Shown here in pieces: positions 13,329-28,300 of a stretch of DNA of 64,000 nt. The stretch comes from Cyprinodon diabolis. Lineage: Eukaryota; Chordata; Actinopteri; Cyprinodontiformes; Cyprinodontidae. The stretch covers positions 26,953,126 to 27,017,125 of the forward strand of contig CM060064.1 of the NCBI GenBank assembly GCA_030533445.1, written 5' to 3'. A program made the position numbers and the translations under genes. Within the stretch, counting starts at the first letter, position 1; each line of letters opens with the position of its first letter. The notes under the pieces were generated by a model. That model did not search any database and had not been told where the DNA came from. It saw only the letters and a program-made list of their open reading frames with translations.

Positions 13329-16300
13329 GTAAACTTTTCACTGGCAGCTCATTCGCCCCAGCTAAGATATGAACCCAGGCTTGCTGTTTGCAGGACAGGT
13401 GACTTACCACTACAAGACCTTTTAGACCTCTTCGCCCTTTTGTCCAAAAACCTCTTTCTTTAATCCTCCCCCCTTTCTTGTCTCATACAGAATTTGTCAC
13501 ATATGTAGAGACTTGTCTTTTGAACACAGATTTTTAGACGCCTGCAGGTTTTTTGTATCTTAGCCCCTGAAGTTCCTTTTGTTCTAAGAACAAGCTGGTT
13601 TTGTTTGACTTTTGCAGATTCCTACTTATGGGTTTGTTTTTCCTTGTGCTGATGGAAACAAAAGGGAATAACTGGGTTTATGGGCTATTCCTAGATTTTT
13701 AATTAAAATGCAATTTCTCATTGGAAGAAAATTGTCTGGAAAAATGATAAATCTTTTGTCTACTTTCAGGCTCAACGTTTTTCGCGCAGTGTAGAGGATG
13801 AAACAAAATACATAGAGCTTATGGTGATCAATGACCATGTAATGGTAAGTTGTCATTTTGAATCTTTTTGTTTCCATATTTTCCATATTTTTATAAGGGA
13901 TGTTTGACGTCTTTACACTTTGGGGCTTTTAATTTTTATTTTCAAAGTTATTTTTGGTGTAGGCTCTGAGAACTACCTCAAACCATTGCATTGTTGAATA
14001 GTCTGAGGTAAGAATTGATACATCGTAGATAAAAAGGTTTAGGTTGTTCATGTATGCAGAGGTGTTTTCTCTCAGACCTGGACCTGCTCCAGTTATATCA
14101 TAAATAAGGCCTGTTAGATGTAATGCAGTAAAAAACTGCCATACTGAAATATTTCTACACCTGAGCCTACATTCTGTAGATGCCTTGATTTATACCAAAC
14201 CAATGTTGGGGATTTTGGCTATACCAAAACTGCCCCCTTAAGATGTAATGTTTGTTGAGATATTCAGGGACACCCCGTTAAATATTTAATCGTACCTCAA
14301 ATGAACAGCTGAAACTTAGACAGAAATGAGGGTTTAACTGGAAGAATGATCCTTAATCCAAACAAAACTGGGTTGGGCAGATTAATGTTCACTTTTACAG
14401 TACCAGCTCAACCGGGTCACTCTTAGAAATATATGGACTATTAAAGTCATTTCTCATTATCTATCCAGATATCCTAATTTACACTGCTTTTGTGAAAGAT
14501 GTTTGACTTTTTTATTATATAATTCATTCACTACAAAAAAGGGGTTTCTAAAATGAAATGAAAAGAATTATCCCATGGAAAAGCTGCAAACCTGGTGCAA
14601 TTATTTGTTCATGCAGCAAGATAATTTTCCTTAACAAGATTTCTTGATTTAAAATGTTTAAATCTAGAAATAAGCATTAGAAATTATGTCTTAAAACAAG
14701 AAAATATATCTAACATTTCTAAAAATAATTTTTTTATATCTGGCTAGGAACCAATATTAGCAGTGTTGAGTGTTAAAAAGTTTGTGGGAATTTAGAAAAC
14801 CATAAAAGCCAACTAAAAAGGCTTTATTTTTTTAAATGCTTATCTTTATTGTACGTAATCCTTTATTGTTGCCTGTCAAACAAAGGAAACGTTAAATATT
14901 TACTAATGTGGTTTTACATTTACACTTTATATTCCATTGATTTTAGGACATTAATCCCTCTTTTATGTGTCTCCCCCTCGCTCCCCTCTGTCTGTCTTTC
15001 TTCTCCTTCAGTATAAGAGGCATCGTCTTTCCGTTGGGCAAACGAACCACAACGCTAAGACAGTGGTCAATTTAGCTGACATGGTAGGAACTGGATCGAT
15101 CTACTTCTTGGAAAGCTTGCCACAATCTCCCCCAGCTGGTCAGGCACCCATTGCACTGATTTATCAATTAACCAGTCTTGCTCCAGCCATTTCTACTTTC
15201 TCCCTAATATGGGGATTTAAGCAGCCATTAATCGACCAACGATGAGTTGTCAGATTTCTGAGGCTGGAGCAGCAGCATTCCAATGGTTCTGATGCTGAAT
15301 CTGTTCTGCAGCCTTGATACTCTTGCTGTGTTACTGAAATCTGACCGGCTGCAGGATTACATCTGTAAACTGAGAGGCTGTGACAAAGGTCACACTTTCC
15401 GTCGTGCCCTTGGAGTTGTTTGTATGAACCATCTGAGTTCACAAAGGACATATTGATTTAGACCCAGAATGCTACACTATCCAGATAGTGTAGGCAATGG
15501 CATATACCATGCTCACATTTATCAGTGAAAGGGTTAAAAAAAAATCCAACTTCTACATTTATTTTTTTGTAGTGCATGGATCCTGGACTTTATCCTCTTC
15601 TTACCTCACCTAACCGATTTTCTATAGGACCTCCATCTGGATGATAATATAACCATGGAAGAATATTAATTTAATGTCTGTTATGGTATTTCCTCTGTTT
15701 TCTGAATCATTATCTTACTCAAGACTTAAGACATCTAATTTTCAGTTCTATTAAAAAGTCCAAGATATCCGGTCAGATCTAACATGTAACAGAAGAAGAA
15801 GTAACAAGGCAAAAGATAAGACATCAACCAGAATATTTCATCCAATTAAAAACCTCGAAATGTCTTATCTTTTACTCAACATCCTTTGTAAATGGCAATC
15901 CTAAATGTCACTATAAACCTATGTTGACAATATGCACAGCACAGGTCTTCTGATCATTTACCTATATTTGTTTTTATATTATAGATTGAACCAGTGTTTA
16001 CATTTGGATAGCGGCACAGCCTAGGTGCAAAATCTGTGCTGAAGATTGTCTATGTGTTCCTATTATCTGCTTGTATTCTAATTCTTCTAAATTAATTAAT
16101 TGGTTTGACAGAATGGTGAAGATCAGTGTGAAAAATCCTTCTTATATCAGATTCTTCATTCTCTTTTTAATGTAATCTTTTTGGTCTTCTTCACTGTTTG
16201 TGTTAATAAAACAAAACTCAGCAGAGACTTCAAAGGCACAAGCATAAATATTTGCCTTCGCCTGTGTTGTCCTTCAGACTGTTACCTTTGTTGACTGTCT

Positions 16301-19300
16301 GGTCTCCTGTGATGTGCGGCTGTCTGGTGTCAGGATCACAGCAGCGCTTTGACTTCTGTCATAATAAGCAGCTGGAGACCTTCCTGATTATGAAACGCGT
16401 CTGTCAGCTGTCACGCTGATCTGGTCTCATCATTCTTCCTCGCTCAGCGACTTTGAAGATGAAGCTTTTTTGACTTCCAGAGCCTTTGACCATTAACGCT
16501 CTCTATCCTGCCGTGGTCAGATTTTCCGGAAACAGCTCAACACCCGGATTGTTCTCGTCGCTATGGAAACCTGGTCGGTGGACAACAAGTTCAACATCGA
16601 TGACGATCCCATGGTGACGCTCAAGGAGTTCATGAAGTACAGGAAGGACTTCATCAAGGAGAAATGTGACTCTGTTCAGCTCTTTTTGTGAGTCTTTCTG
16701 ACATGAAAGTGGATTTTGTTTTTTGTTGTTTTTTGTGCACAGTTTTAGTTTGTGAAACACAAATTTTTACTTGCAGAGGGAATCAATTTCGCAGCAGCTC
16801 GGGGTCAGCCTCCTATATGGGAGGAGTTTGTTCTCTCACCAAAGGAGGGGGAGTCAATGAGGTGAGATGAACCACTTATTAACCTTTCAACTTTTTCATA
16901 TCTTGTTAGATTTCAACCAAAAATTTCTATATTTCATAAGCATTTTCTATGACAAAGGAACTCTAAAGTGGTCCACAACTGCAAAGATAAAATAAAATAG
17001 ATGTGAAGCAGATGTGGAAAAACCATAAAATTGCTCCCCCAGTTTTAAATCTTTTTCAGCCTCTGGCAGGAATCTTCCACAACTGTGTTGCAATCAGCAC
17101 CATCTGCCCTTTCTTAATTCTGAACCCTTTCCCTGCCAAAGAAAAGCATCCCCACAGCATTATCTTGCAAACACCATGTCCTACCAAATGAATGGATTTC
17201 TAAGTTTGACATAAAAGGCCAGTTTTATTCCACACAGCCTTTTGCATGTAGGCAAAAACCATTTATGCTCTTTTCCCAATCGAGCTGGTTATTGGTGTTT
17301 ACCAGAGAGGGAAGCCCAATTTCAAATTAAAGCATATTTTTTCTTGGTCTATCATATAAAATCACAGTGAAATACAATTTAGCTTCCTGTTGTACTGTGA
17401 TAAAATGAGACAAGTGTAGCTCTATAACTGAGGCTTTAGTGATAGACATGAGTTTTCTCATGGCTGATCAGAGTGTTTGATTCTGATTAGACATGCAGTG
17501 GAATATAGTTCATATTTACATTCTTTTTTCTTAGCACTTATTTTATTGTTTGCTGTTTTGTTTTCGCTCTGTTTGCATCAGTACGGTAAACACGGTGAGA
17601 TGGCTGTCACCTTGGCTCAGTCTTTGGGTCAGAACATCGGCATTTTTTCTGACAAGAAGAGGATCCTTAACGGTATGTGCAGGAAACTTTCTTCGTTTTT
17701 TTCTCAATTTCTTTAAACCTGAACTTAAAGCCTCATTTCTGTTTTTTTTTTTGTCTATATAAGGTGAATGTAAGTGCCCTGATAAATGGACAGGATGTAT
17801 CATGGGTGACGTTGGGTAAGTTCGAATAAATGTTTCTAAACTTGTGATATTTACCAATTAATCACAGATAACTGCAGACTTTAAAGGGATTTCTGGTTTT
17901 TATGTCTTTTTTGTGTTTCATATTTTTGAATGAAGTATTTTGTAAGTGAATGTGAATATGGAATATTTATATAGAAGAAAATAGTATTAAATCTGTTGTA
18001 GTCCTGTAATAGACCACTAGATGTCAGTCCAGATGTGTTTATGCCCAGTTCCTATCAGATAAGTCATTGCTAGAATAAGATCAATGTAAATAACAATTCA
18101 TATTGATTAGTCAGTTTTCATGCCTAAATCCAGATGTTGTATTGAGGTGTCTTTTTATGCTGCAAGCGCTTTGAACGGGATGTAAGAGTCTGTGAATATA
18201 TTTTTTTGTTTGTGAGTTTTAATACCCCTTATTTAAATACATTTTGCATTTCCCCTCTGTCCTCAAAGACACAGCAGGTGAGCAGAAGCTCGCTCTATTT
18301 TGCTTTGGCTTTAATTTTATTTTTTATTTTGGTGTGAGGGGGCAAAGCGGCTGCCTCCAAGAGAGGTTTTCAATCAGCACAACCATTGCCAACATTCAGC
18401 AGCACCATCGTTACCACGGCACCAGCTTCTGTTTTTATTTAGACCAGTGGTGTCCAAACTTTTCTTCCAAAATTGTGAAGATGAACACGTTTACATATTA
18501 CTATAAAAAATGGATTTTCAATTGATCTTCTTATTTGAACTTGCTCAATAATAAACTAAAAACACATTTCAATTATTTATTTGCTTTTTGCTAATATTTT
18601 GTTTTTATTCTGTTACTCTATAAAATGTGTTTTATGTGTTCATTTGGAAATACTTACTGTGTTTAATCAAATGCATCTTTTGTGTTCACCCGAAATCATT
18701 AGAATAAAATAAATACAAAGTGCGTGGTAAACTTTTTGTTGTATGTAACTTTTTAAATTTTAAACTGTCTACCTTTAATTCCTAACGGACCATGTTTGTA
18801 TCATCTTTAAATTGTGGTTGTGGGACACCCAGATACCTTCCAAGCAGTAGCGGTTTTGGCACTATGTAAGCTACTCATTCTGCCAACCCATAAATTAATA
18901 AAAAGTAAGGAATTAATCTGTTATACAACAGAGCAGATATGTATTTATTGTATCTGTAGCCAGTGTTCCCTCTTTCTAAAGTCACCTGGGGCAGATGCCC
19001 ATAAACTAATCCAAAACCGCCTCTGCTTCCAAGGACCACAAATGGCTCACGGGGCGCACTTTGGACACCTCTGATTAAGACAATATGAACAAATACGGCT
19101 CATTGATCTGCTGTATTTTTCATAATCACTCAGCAGAATTCCACATTTAGATGATTTCTATTCTTTAGTTTTCAGTCGATGTCACTGGCTGATCAACAAA
19201 GAAAACTTTGTTTCCGTTTCTTCTCATTTAAAGGTTTCCGTCTTCTCCTGGGACAAGTTCCAACTTGTCATCACTTATGTTTGTCTACATCTAACCGATT

Positions 19301-22300
19301 GATACAGTCTGCAATGTCATTCTCATTCTTTGTTGATATTTAGATATTTATCTAGCTGGTTTTAGTGTAACAGTAACTGACTTCCTTAAGATACAGTCTC
19401 TAGATCCGGTTTTATCTCTCTATTGAAAATCCCATGGCAGGAGACAGGTGCTACTTTCAGCCTGTCACCTGTGAATGGACTGAGACACAATTTTACTTTT
19501 TAAAGTCAAGTCAATGGTATTTCAGACATTTGTATTCAATGAATCGCCTGTTTTTATCTTGTAGTTCTTGCATGCCTGATCTAGTTAACCTGAATAACAG
19601 TTTTCATGCTGTTTCCACAGGGCGTTGCTGCTGTGTGCATGAGCACGAGTGTCTAGCTGAATAAATACTGTGTTTTTACAGGGAATGGGACAGATTTGAT
19701 CTGTGTTTTCTTTTAGTTGATATTTAATTATTGCAGATCTGTCAGTATTACCCACACCTTAAGTCAACCTGGTAAAGAGTGAGTAAAGAGTGAGTTTCTT
19801 AGAATTATTGTAGGGTTGTTGTATTGACTTTATATTTTAGCTGTTGTACGTTTCTACTTCCTGTCCATTTTAATAAAAAAATAAAATAAAATCAAAAAAA
19901 ATATCTACAAAATGCTAAAAATGTATTTATACCTGTTAAACTTTTTAAACTGTTTGTCAGAGCTTTACAGCTGGATTAGATCATCTAGGTCTGGTCTGAG
20001 GTGATGGGAAGATGCATAGAGCTTAAAATAGGGCAATGCTGAAAGAAAGCAGGTTAAAGGCTTCAACAGACAATAGCATACGTACATACAGTTAGAGCTA
20101 CGCTGGAACATGTTTTTTTTTAAGGCATATAGTGAATGGCCCCCTCAAAGTACAGGCTGAAATCACAACATGAAATGTTAGTAAAATGTAAAAACTGATG
20201 TTCAAAGATGCTCTTTATTCAGTGTTTCTTAGACTTAGACAACTTTATTATTTGTATACAAAACAGAATTTTGTTTATACAGATTTCATACAGTGTATGA
20301 GCAGCAGTTTAGCAGGGAAAAGGAACATTTCTATTTCATAAAGTGCAGCAGCATATAATCTGTAAAACTCCCTGCATAATTATAATAAAGCTATTTATAT
20401 GCATAAATCAAGCGGACCACTATGGCGATAGCCGTACTGCTCCACTTATGAAAGTAAAATCTGTTTGGCTCTTTTTTGGTATCAAGACAATTATTCTTAT
20501 TTCCACATCGCCAGACAGGACACTGTAAATAAACAAATAAAAGAAAAATAAATAAAGTGCAGCAGTGATTTGAATATAAACAGTGCGAGAGAAAAAACAT
20601 GGTGCAAAAGGCATGGATGTGGAAGTTCAGAGCAGTGCAAGAACAAATATATGTGCTGCAAAATTGCTGTAGAAAAACACTTGAGTACCATTTGGTATGA
20701 TGTTATCAGTGGGATGCAGAGTCTGGATTTTTGACTTGATTTAGAGTTTTTTCAACAGTTCAGCAGTCTGATAGCAGTGGGGAAAAAGCTGATACAGAAC
20801 TTGCTGGTCCTGCATGGGATACTGCGAAGTTTCTTGACAGAGAAAAGAGGGAAGTAGGGACAACAGTCCATGGTGGGGGTATGAGGGGTCACTGATGATG
20901 TACGGGCTCTGGTCGTTTCAGCTATAGGTGCAGATTTTATACCCTCTCAATATTTTTATTTAGTTATTTTGTCAATATTAAAATTATATTTACGCTCTGA
21001 ACAAATCACCGTGCCCAGAAGAAGAGAAAACCAGAAACAATCCCCAAGTTTGCAAATAATGAAACAATCTGTAAAGGGTAATTTATGTTCCTAGCATCTT
21101 TCATGGCAACAGATCAGCAGGTAGTACAAAAACAGAAAAGCTCTCTAATTTATCTCACCCTGAATCTGCTCATTTTCATTTCTGCAGCAGAACTGGGATC
21201 ATACTTAATAAAATTTCCTATTCAGTTTCAGGATTTCGTTGGCTTGTGTTTCTATAGAGGAAATCCTATCAATGGATGCTTCTAGGCTTCTGTCCTTGAT
21301 TTTATAAGATGTGGTTTTTGTTTCCTCATTTTTGTTTGGGTTTTTTTTCCAGGTACTATTTACCCCAGAGGTTTACTGATTGCAACGTGGAGGAGTACCA
21401 TAACTTTTTGAACAGTGGGGGAGGAGCCTGCCTCTTTAACAAACCTATGAAGGTAAAGGACGCGCACACATAAGCTGTAAATCTATACACAATCACATTT
21501 TGAACATCACTCCAATAGTTTGTAGAAATATAAACAGCAACATTGCAAAGCAATGAATTAGATGATCCTAAAATGCTTTATTCAGCACCAGAATCTGACA
21601 GAGAGACTTTAAGAAACAATGTGGATGAATTAATTAAATTCCCTTACGCATAAATTTAATGGCTATTAAGGATTTAAATCCCAATAGAAAACAAAACATC
21701 AAAGAGACCACTTTTGTAAAGATCGAAGCTTTTGATTTAAAGTTTTCCTTAGATAGAAAACTTTGAATCAATTTGACTGTATGATCTGGTGAACTGTAGA
21801 GTGCATTGAGATGACATGTGTTGTGAATTGGCGCTATGTAAATAAACTGAATTAAATGGAATTGAAGCCACCGCAAATCAGGTATTTAAGTGAACCGTTT
21901 TCCGAATCTTATATGAGCTCAGTCTCATTACAAATGGACCGAGGCTGCCCTGACTGCATGTGTTACAGAAAGAGCAACAACACTTCATTGTTTCTGTCAC
22001 TATACCAGCAGGACAGGACCCTCTGAAGTCTGGGCTTCTTTTTTAACGGGTCTTTCTGCAGTATTTACAAATGAGCCTCTGAGCTGTTTGTAGGTGTTGG
22101 CTAAAGGAGAGGTCATGCGATACAGTTTTCCAAATGTGTCTCCACCCATCCTTTACATCCATCAGCCTTCCTCCACTTTCTCAATATTGACAAACTCATA
22201 TATGTGATCTACACATGCACAGTGCATGATGTACATTCCCTGTAATTGGCTGAAACAAAAAATGGAGTTATCTAATTGGTTGCAAATCATAGCTTTGTTT

Positions 22301-25300
22301 AAAAGAATGCATTTGTGCATCGTGTCACAAAAATCTATACACAAAAGCAGTAAAGTTCAAAGAAAAGTAGTAATTTGTAATTCTGGATATGATTGTGTAT
22401 TCATCACAAATAATTTAGTTGATCTTGTCTTGTGAATGTGTCAATATGTGTCACTATGTTGACGTGTGGATCACATATGTGAGTTTGTAAATATTAAGGC
22501 TCTTGTAGCTCCATAAATACAAGGTTTTGGTTATTTTATTTTAACACTGCATTCAGTTTTAATCTACATCTTGTGGAGTTTTCTGCCTAAACGAATACAC
22601 ACCTTTCTTCTTTCCGTCTTCCACTCAGCTGCTTGACCCCCCAGAATGCGGTAACGGCTTTGTGGAGCCAGGAGAAGAGTGTGACTGTGGTACCCCAGAG
22701 GTAAGTGCTACATCTGGGCAGATGTTGGGACTAACGGCGTTGAAAGTAACGGTGTTAGTAAGGCCGTTACCTTGTTTTAGTAACGAGTAATCTAACTAAT
22801 TACTTTGACTGTAACTATAACGCAGTTACCATTGCAGACACCCCGTTACTGCGCGTTACTCAGGTCGCACAATGAACCTTTTTTCAAGATAGGACTCGTG
22901 CGCAGCTGCGTGAAGCTGACACCCCACCCACGTCAAAAAACTCTGCAAATAGACTGAATGGTTAGTGCAATGTTAGTGCAGATTTGTGCAGAAAAAAAAT
23001 ATTGTTTGTGCTTCTTTTGTTTAAGAGATATTAAAGATTATTTTTTAGGTCATCCAGAGGTGCGCACCTTGTCATGAGAGAGGGGAGGATGAGAATGGCT
23101 GATGTATAGTGAGATTCCGTCTGTCAGTTGGGTAGGTGGGTGTTTCCGCTGGTGGGTGTTAACGTATAGCACACACAGAGAGATGGAGAGTGAGGATGAC
23201 TCCAGCAGCAAAACAGCGTTTTCCACATGGAAATACTGGTGTTACGTCGAGCTGCGTTTCCCCATCACATAACGGTTTTCCTCTGCATCTCCGCACAGCG
23301 CAGGCGGCACGATTCACCGCGCAAGCGACAGGAAACGCGCATGCTCGCTAAAGGCGCGCAACAGTCGCCCTGTGCTCGCGCCACAGGAGAACTATGGAGA
23401 GCGTGAACGATCAAATGATAGCCTATATGAAGAAAGGGAGAAATCTGGATGGATGGATGGATGGATGGATGGATGGATGATGGATGGATGGATGGATGGA
23501 TACTCTGACTTTTTAACCTACTGTATTTTTTATTTTAAACATTATTTGATGGCCTTTGTGGCAGGGATGGAGATCCATATTTTATGTCACACACAGAGTA
23601 TACATCTAGATAGATTGATGTTGCAGTATCTATAACAACCCAAACACACAGGATTTCAGAATTAGACATCCCCAGTTATTAATTTAATATACTCACCCGA
23701 TCTGAACGCCCTGTTAAAAAACTTCACATGGCGTTCCCCCCTGATGTAATTTACGTTGAGTTACAAGAAATGCAAAACTCTCTGCAGGTTCTTGTCTTTG
23801 TCGTCCTCTCTATTCAGCTGGCTTTGGAAACACACGGTGAGAAGGTGGGGGCTGGGTGGTGAGGTTTACAGGGGCGAGAAACGCAAAAGTAACACAATAG
23901 TTACTTTTACTAGTAACTAGTTACTTTTATTGTGGAGTAACTCAGTTAGTAACTCAGTTACTTTTTGGGAGAAGTAACTAGTAACTATAACTAATTACTT
24001 TTTCAAAGTAACGTGCCCAACACTGCATCTGGGTGTGTTTTTTAGTATTTTCCACAAGTATTTTCATTCTTTCTATTACCGAGTCAAACTGTGATCCCGA
24101 TGGCTCCTTAGGGAACCTTTTGAGACAGCTTTGATTTTCAGCAGGACAAACTTTTACTAGATCTCAAAATTAAAAGTTTTTTTTAAATATTTAAACAGAT
24201 TAACAATCTATTATTTAAGTGTAAAGATATTTAAGTCACCTTTAAACATCTGTTAACATTCTAAACTGTAATGAAATAAAATCAGCAAAAATCAGAAATA
24301 CACTACCTCAGTTACATAGTAAAGGAAATCTAACCTGAGACTAGATCCAAGACTTTCACTCTAAATTACTGTAACAAAACATGGTGCTGTTGTTTTGACA
24401 TTGGGCTTATGGGAATATTTGACCTTGCTGTCAAATAATAATTTTCTAGGTCAGACACTGATGTTGGTTGAAGTTGTGTACCTCTCCGACTCTTTGCGGC
24501 CTCTCCCCGCTAAAGCTCGTCTGTACTAAACTCGCTTTCTGGTCTCACTTTGCGTCCTGGTAGGGAGTCATGTCCATCTGGAAGGAGTCATATCTAACTG
24601 TTCCCGTGTATTTGGGAGGTAGAAACTGTATTTGTCTGATAAAGAATTTCTATAAAGGTTCTATATTGTGTGTTTGTTTTTTTTAAGTTCCAAAATTAGC
24701 AATAGGCATATAAATGATGAAATATTGCCTTTGGTACTATAGAGGATCCTTTTGTTATGAAATATTAGTTATTTCCTGGAGCTTATTTTTCCAACCCAGA
24801 CCAATCAGCTGTTAAATCTGTTGAGACTGGCCAATAGGAGCACATGTGAAAAAACACATGGAGAGAACAATCCTGAACTGAGTGCAAAGACTTAGGTTTT
24901 GAGAGAAGAAAAAAAGTTTTTAGTGAGAAATCTATTTATGAGAGAAAATGTTTTAAATATGATTACAAAAGAAAAACTATATTTGAGAGTAAAAATTTAT
25001 TTTCTTCAGTCTCAAATAGAAGCAGTTTTTGCTGTCAGTGTGAACATTAGTTTTCTATTATTTTTATTTTGCTATCAAATTTATTTTCCTTTCAGATCAC
25101 TTTTTGTTCTTGAATTTAATAAAAAAACACAAAAATAACTCCATATTACCTGCTTTTGATTATAGTTTAAGATAGCATGGGGGTTGTGTTTCTCTCTTTC
25201 TTTAAGCAAACCATCATACATGGCTGGATTCCATGCAAACATTTCTAAAAATACTGAGGTCTTCTTCTAAAAGGATGGATTGTAGTGTTTAAATTACCAA

Positions 25301-28300
25301 AAAAAAATGTTGTTAAAGAAAAATGGCTGTCAGCATTTCAATATAGGTGACAGGATGCCTCTCTTAAGTTTGTGAAATATCATTCTTTCCAAAACATTTA
25401 TGCTCATTTGTTACTCTAATTATAAAAAATGAGTAGTTGGGAACAATGGTAATTGAACCTTAAAGGGGTGAGACACAAAAAGACGACAACAACAGTCTGA
25501 AGTTATTATTATTATTTTTTTTATTCAATTAAAGAAAAACAGACAATAAAATGTTATCAAGGACTCCAGCCTTTTATAATGGTTTTCATAAAGGAAGAGA
25601 GAAATCGCAAACCCCCATAATATCTAAAACCATTATTAAAAGCAGGTAATTTGATTGGATAAAAATCAGTCAGATCTATGTTTAAACTAGAAGTATTACA
25701 AAATAACTTATTGTGAATTAGATGTTATTTAAACAGTTAATGTTTGTGTTTTAAGGAATGTGCCAACGAGGGGGGGAATTGCTGCAAGAACTGCACTCTG
25801 ACCAAAGGCTCCGATTGTAGCAATGGACTATGCTGCAGAAACTGCCAGGTAAAGAACAAGAAATGCTACACTTCCTCAGGGCCCGAGCAGAGCATGCCCT
25901 ATATTATTATTTAATTCATAGGAGAAAAACATGCAGTAATATGCTGCCCAAATACAAGATGCTTATTATTTACGGTGTGGTTAATTTGCATAATTTTCTT
26001 CTAAAGTTGGAAGTCATGGGAGTTTTGTGCCGAGACGCAGTGAACAACTGTGACATACCAGAGAAGTGCACTGGCAACTCCAGCCAGGTGAGCATGAGTC
26101 TCCCACAGGCTGTTTGTTTGGTGATCAACCTGTACAATACCCATGATATGTCAAACTACCTTTCTTGTTTGTTTCAGTGTCCACCAAATGTGCATAAGAT
26201 GGATGGATACACATGTGAAAAAGATCAGGTAAGACATTGGATTTAGATTAGATTTGCCTGTAATTGTTTTTTACTTGAGTCTTTGCAGCTTTTCCTCTAT
26301 CTTTCTGCAGGGTCGCTGCTTCAATGGAAAATGTAAAACCAAAGACAGACAGTGCAAGTACATTTGGGGAGAAAGTAAGTGTGAAATGGTCTCAGGTCTC
26401 ATAAGATAACCGGGCAGTAAAACATTTGCCTTGCTATTTTCCAGACAGACTTTTGTAACACGTTTTAGTTGAAAAACCCACACAAAGTCGTGCAAAACTG
26501 TTTTGATACTTTTTTGATTTTATTCAGTGCTATTTATCCAAATTTACCCAAAATAAATTAATAAAGCCACTTTATTGCTAGTTTAACTGTGTTTAGTGAA
26601 ATATCAGCATGAATGGAGTTATTCTGTGAAGGTCTCTTGAAGACCAAGGAGCAAAGCAGACAGGTCAGGGAGGAAGATGTGGACAAGTTTAAAGCCCGGC
26701 TAGATTTTAAAACAATATCCCAAGCTTTGAACATCTCATAGAGCATTTTTCTGTCCATCGTCTGACTATGGTAAAACTGTTAATCTATCAAGACAAGGCC
26801 TTCAAGACAAACTTGTTGGAGATCTACAGCTCAGGTTAGAGAATTGTTCATCTGCATTATTAGTCAGCACTCCACAAATTTGGACTTTATTGGAGAGTAG
26901 AAAGAACAAATCATTTGAACCATCAAAGTAAATTATAAAATGTTTCAAGCTAAACTTTTTGAGTCAAAAAACTAAGAACTTAGTGGTGAGCCTTTTAGTT
27001 AGCGAAGCAAAGAAAAGGAATCTGGTCAGTTGATTAAAGGGTACATGGATTAGTTTTTCTTGAAATTTTAAACAGATTCTCACAACATTTTCCATTTCAC
27101 AACATTTTCACACAAAAAAATCTTGCAATTCTGCTGCAAAATCTAACTTTAACAACAATATGAAATCGTCTCAGAAGGCTATTTTGTTTGCGAATAACTC
27201 ACAGGAACCATCAAAGGAATAAACATTTATGAGAACAATTTAATCACTTAAATCCCAACTCATTACCTCTTTCTCTTTGGTGTAACTCTTGCTGTGTAAC
27301 ACTGAAGACAAAGAGGAGAAATATGACATCATGTTTTTATCCACACAAACTCAGAAAACTGTAAATGGTATATCTTTTAACTATACAGTATTTTATCCCC
27401 CCCCCCCCCCCCCCCCCCCCAAATGTAATCATACATAAAAAAGTTATACATGGTGGTATAAAATAAGAGTTACATGTGGTAACAGTAAAAAACAAAAACA
27501 AACTATGCTTTCTTTTTTATGCAATCTAAAATTTGCCCCCATTGCACAAAAATAGAAGGTCTAACATGTGGTCATTTTTGTGCAAACAGTGGTTCAACGA
27601 AGTTATGAGCAGGTGTGCGACGTCTGGCAAATCTCTTTTATAATTTAGAACTGCAGTGTGATCCTTGTGAAAACATGACATCCTACTCATGAAAATTGTG
27701 CTTAAAACATGTGACAATGCTGAGGTCATTGGGCCTTAAGCACTAGTTTTTGTGAATACAAAACTAAGAAAAACTATATTACATGCTAACCTGTCAGATA
27801 CCTCAAAAGAGGGCTGGAGGGGCAGCTGCTAGCAGGACAACAACCCTTAGCATCAAGCCAAGGGCTAAACTCAAATTAAAACCACACTATTAGGTTTTAC
27901 TTTGAAATATATTTTTTGAGTCTATGTATCAGTTTCTTTCCCTTTTGCAAACACAAACTACTTTGTGTTTTGTAATATCCCTGCAAATTACACTTAACTT
28001 GATACATGCAACTAGAAAGTCAACTGCTGGTTAAAGTCTTAGCAGGGTTAATATTTTTCTGGGCCAGTGTACCGAAGAAACCTGACGGGATTTGAGTTAG
28101 ACGAGTTTTACCCTTTGTCTGCTTGTTGTTTCCACCAGAGGCCACAGCAGCCGACAAGTTCTGCTACGAAAAGCTCAACATTGAGGGGACAGAAAAAGGA
28201 AACTGTGGGAAGGAAAAGGACACCTGGGTCCAGTGTAACAAACGGTAACAGATCCTTTCTCTGCTTTAAACATCTGCTGTGAGAGTTTTCTCTCCTGCTG

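Noticed and set aside
13335..13425. Functional tRNA gene on the minus strand
   Set aside because: No closed cloverleaf or intact acceptor stem, and the B box is degenerate; a SINE head is more likely.
23372..23635. ORF with repeated WMDG units
   Set aside because: Translation of a GGAT microsatellite inside a transposon.
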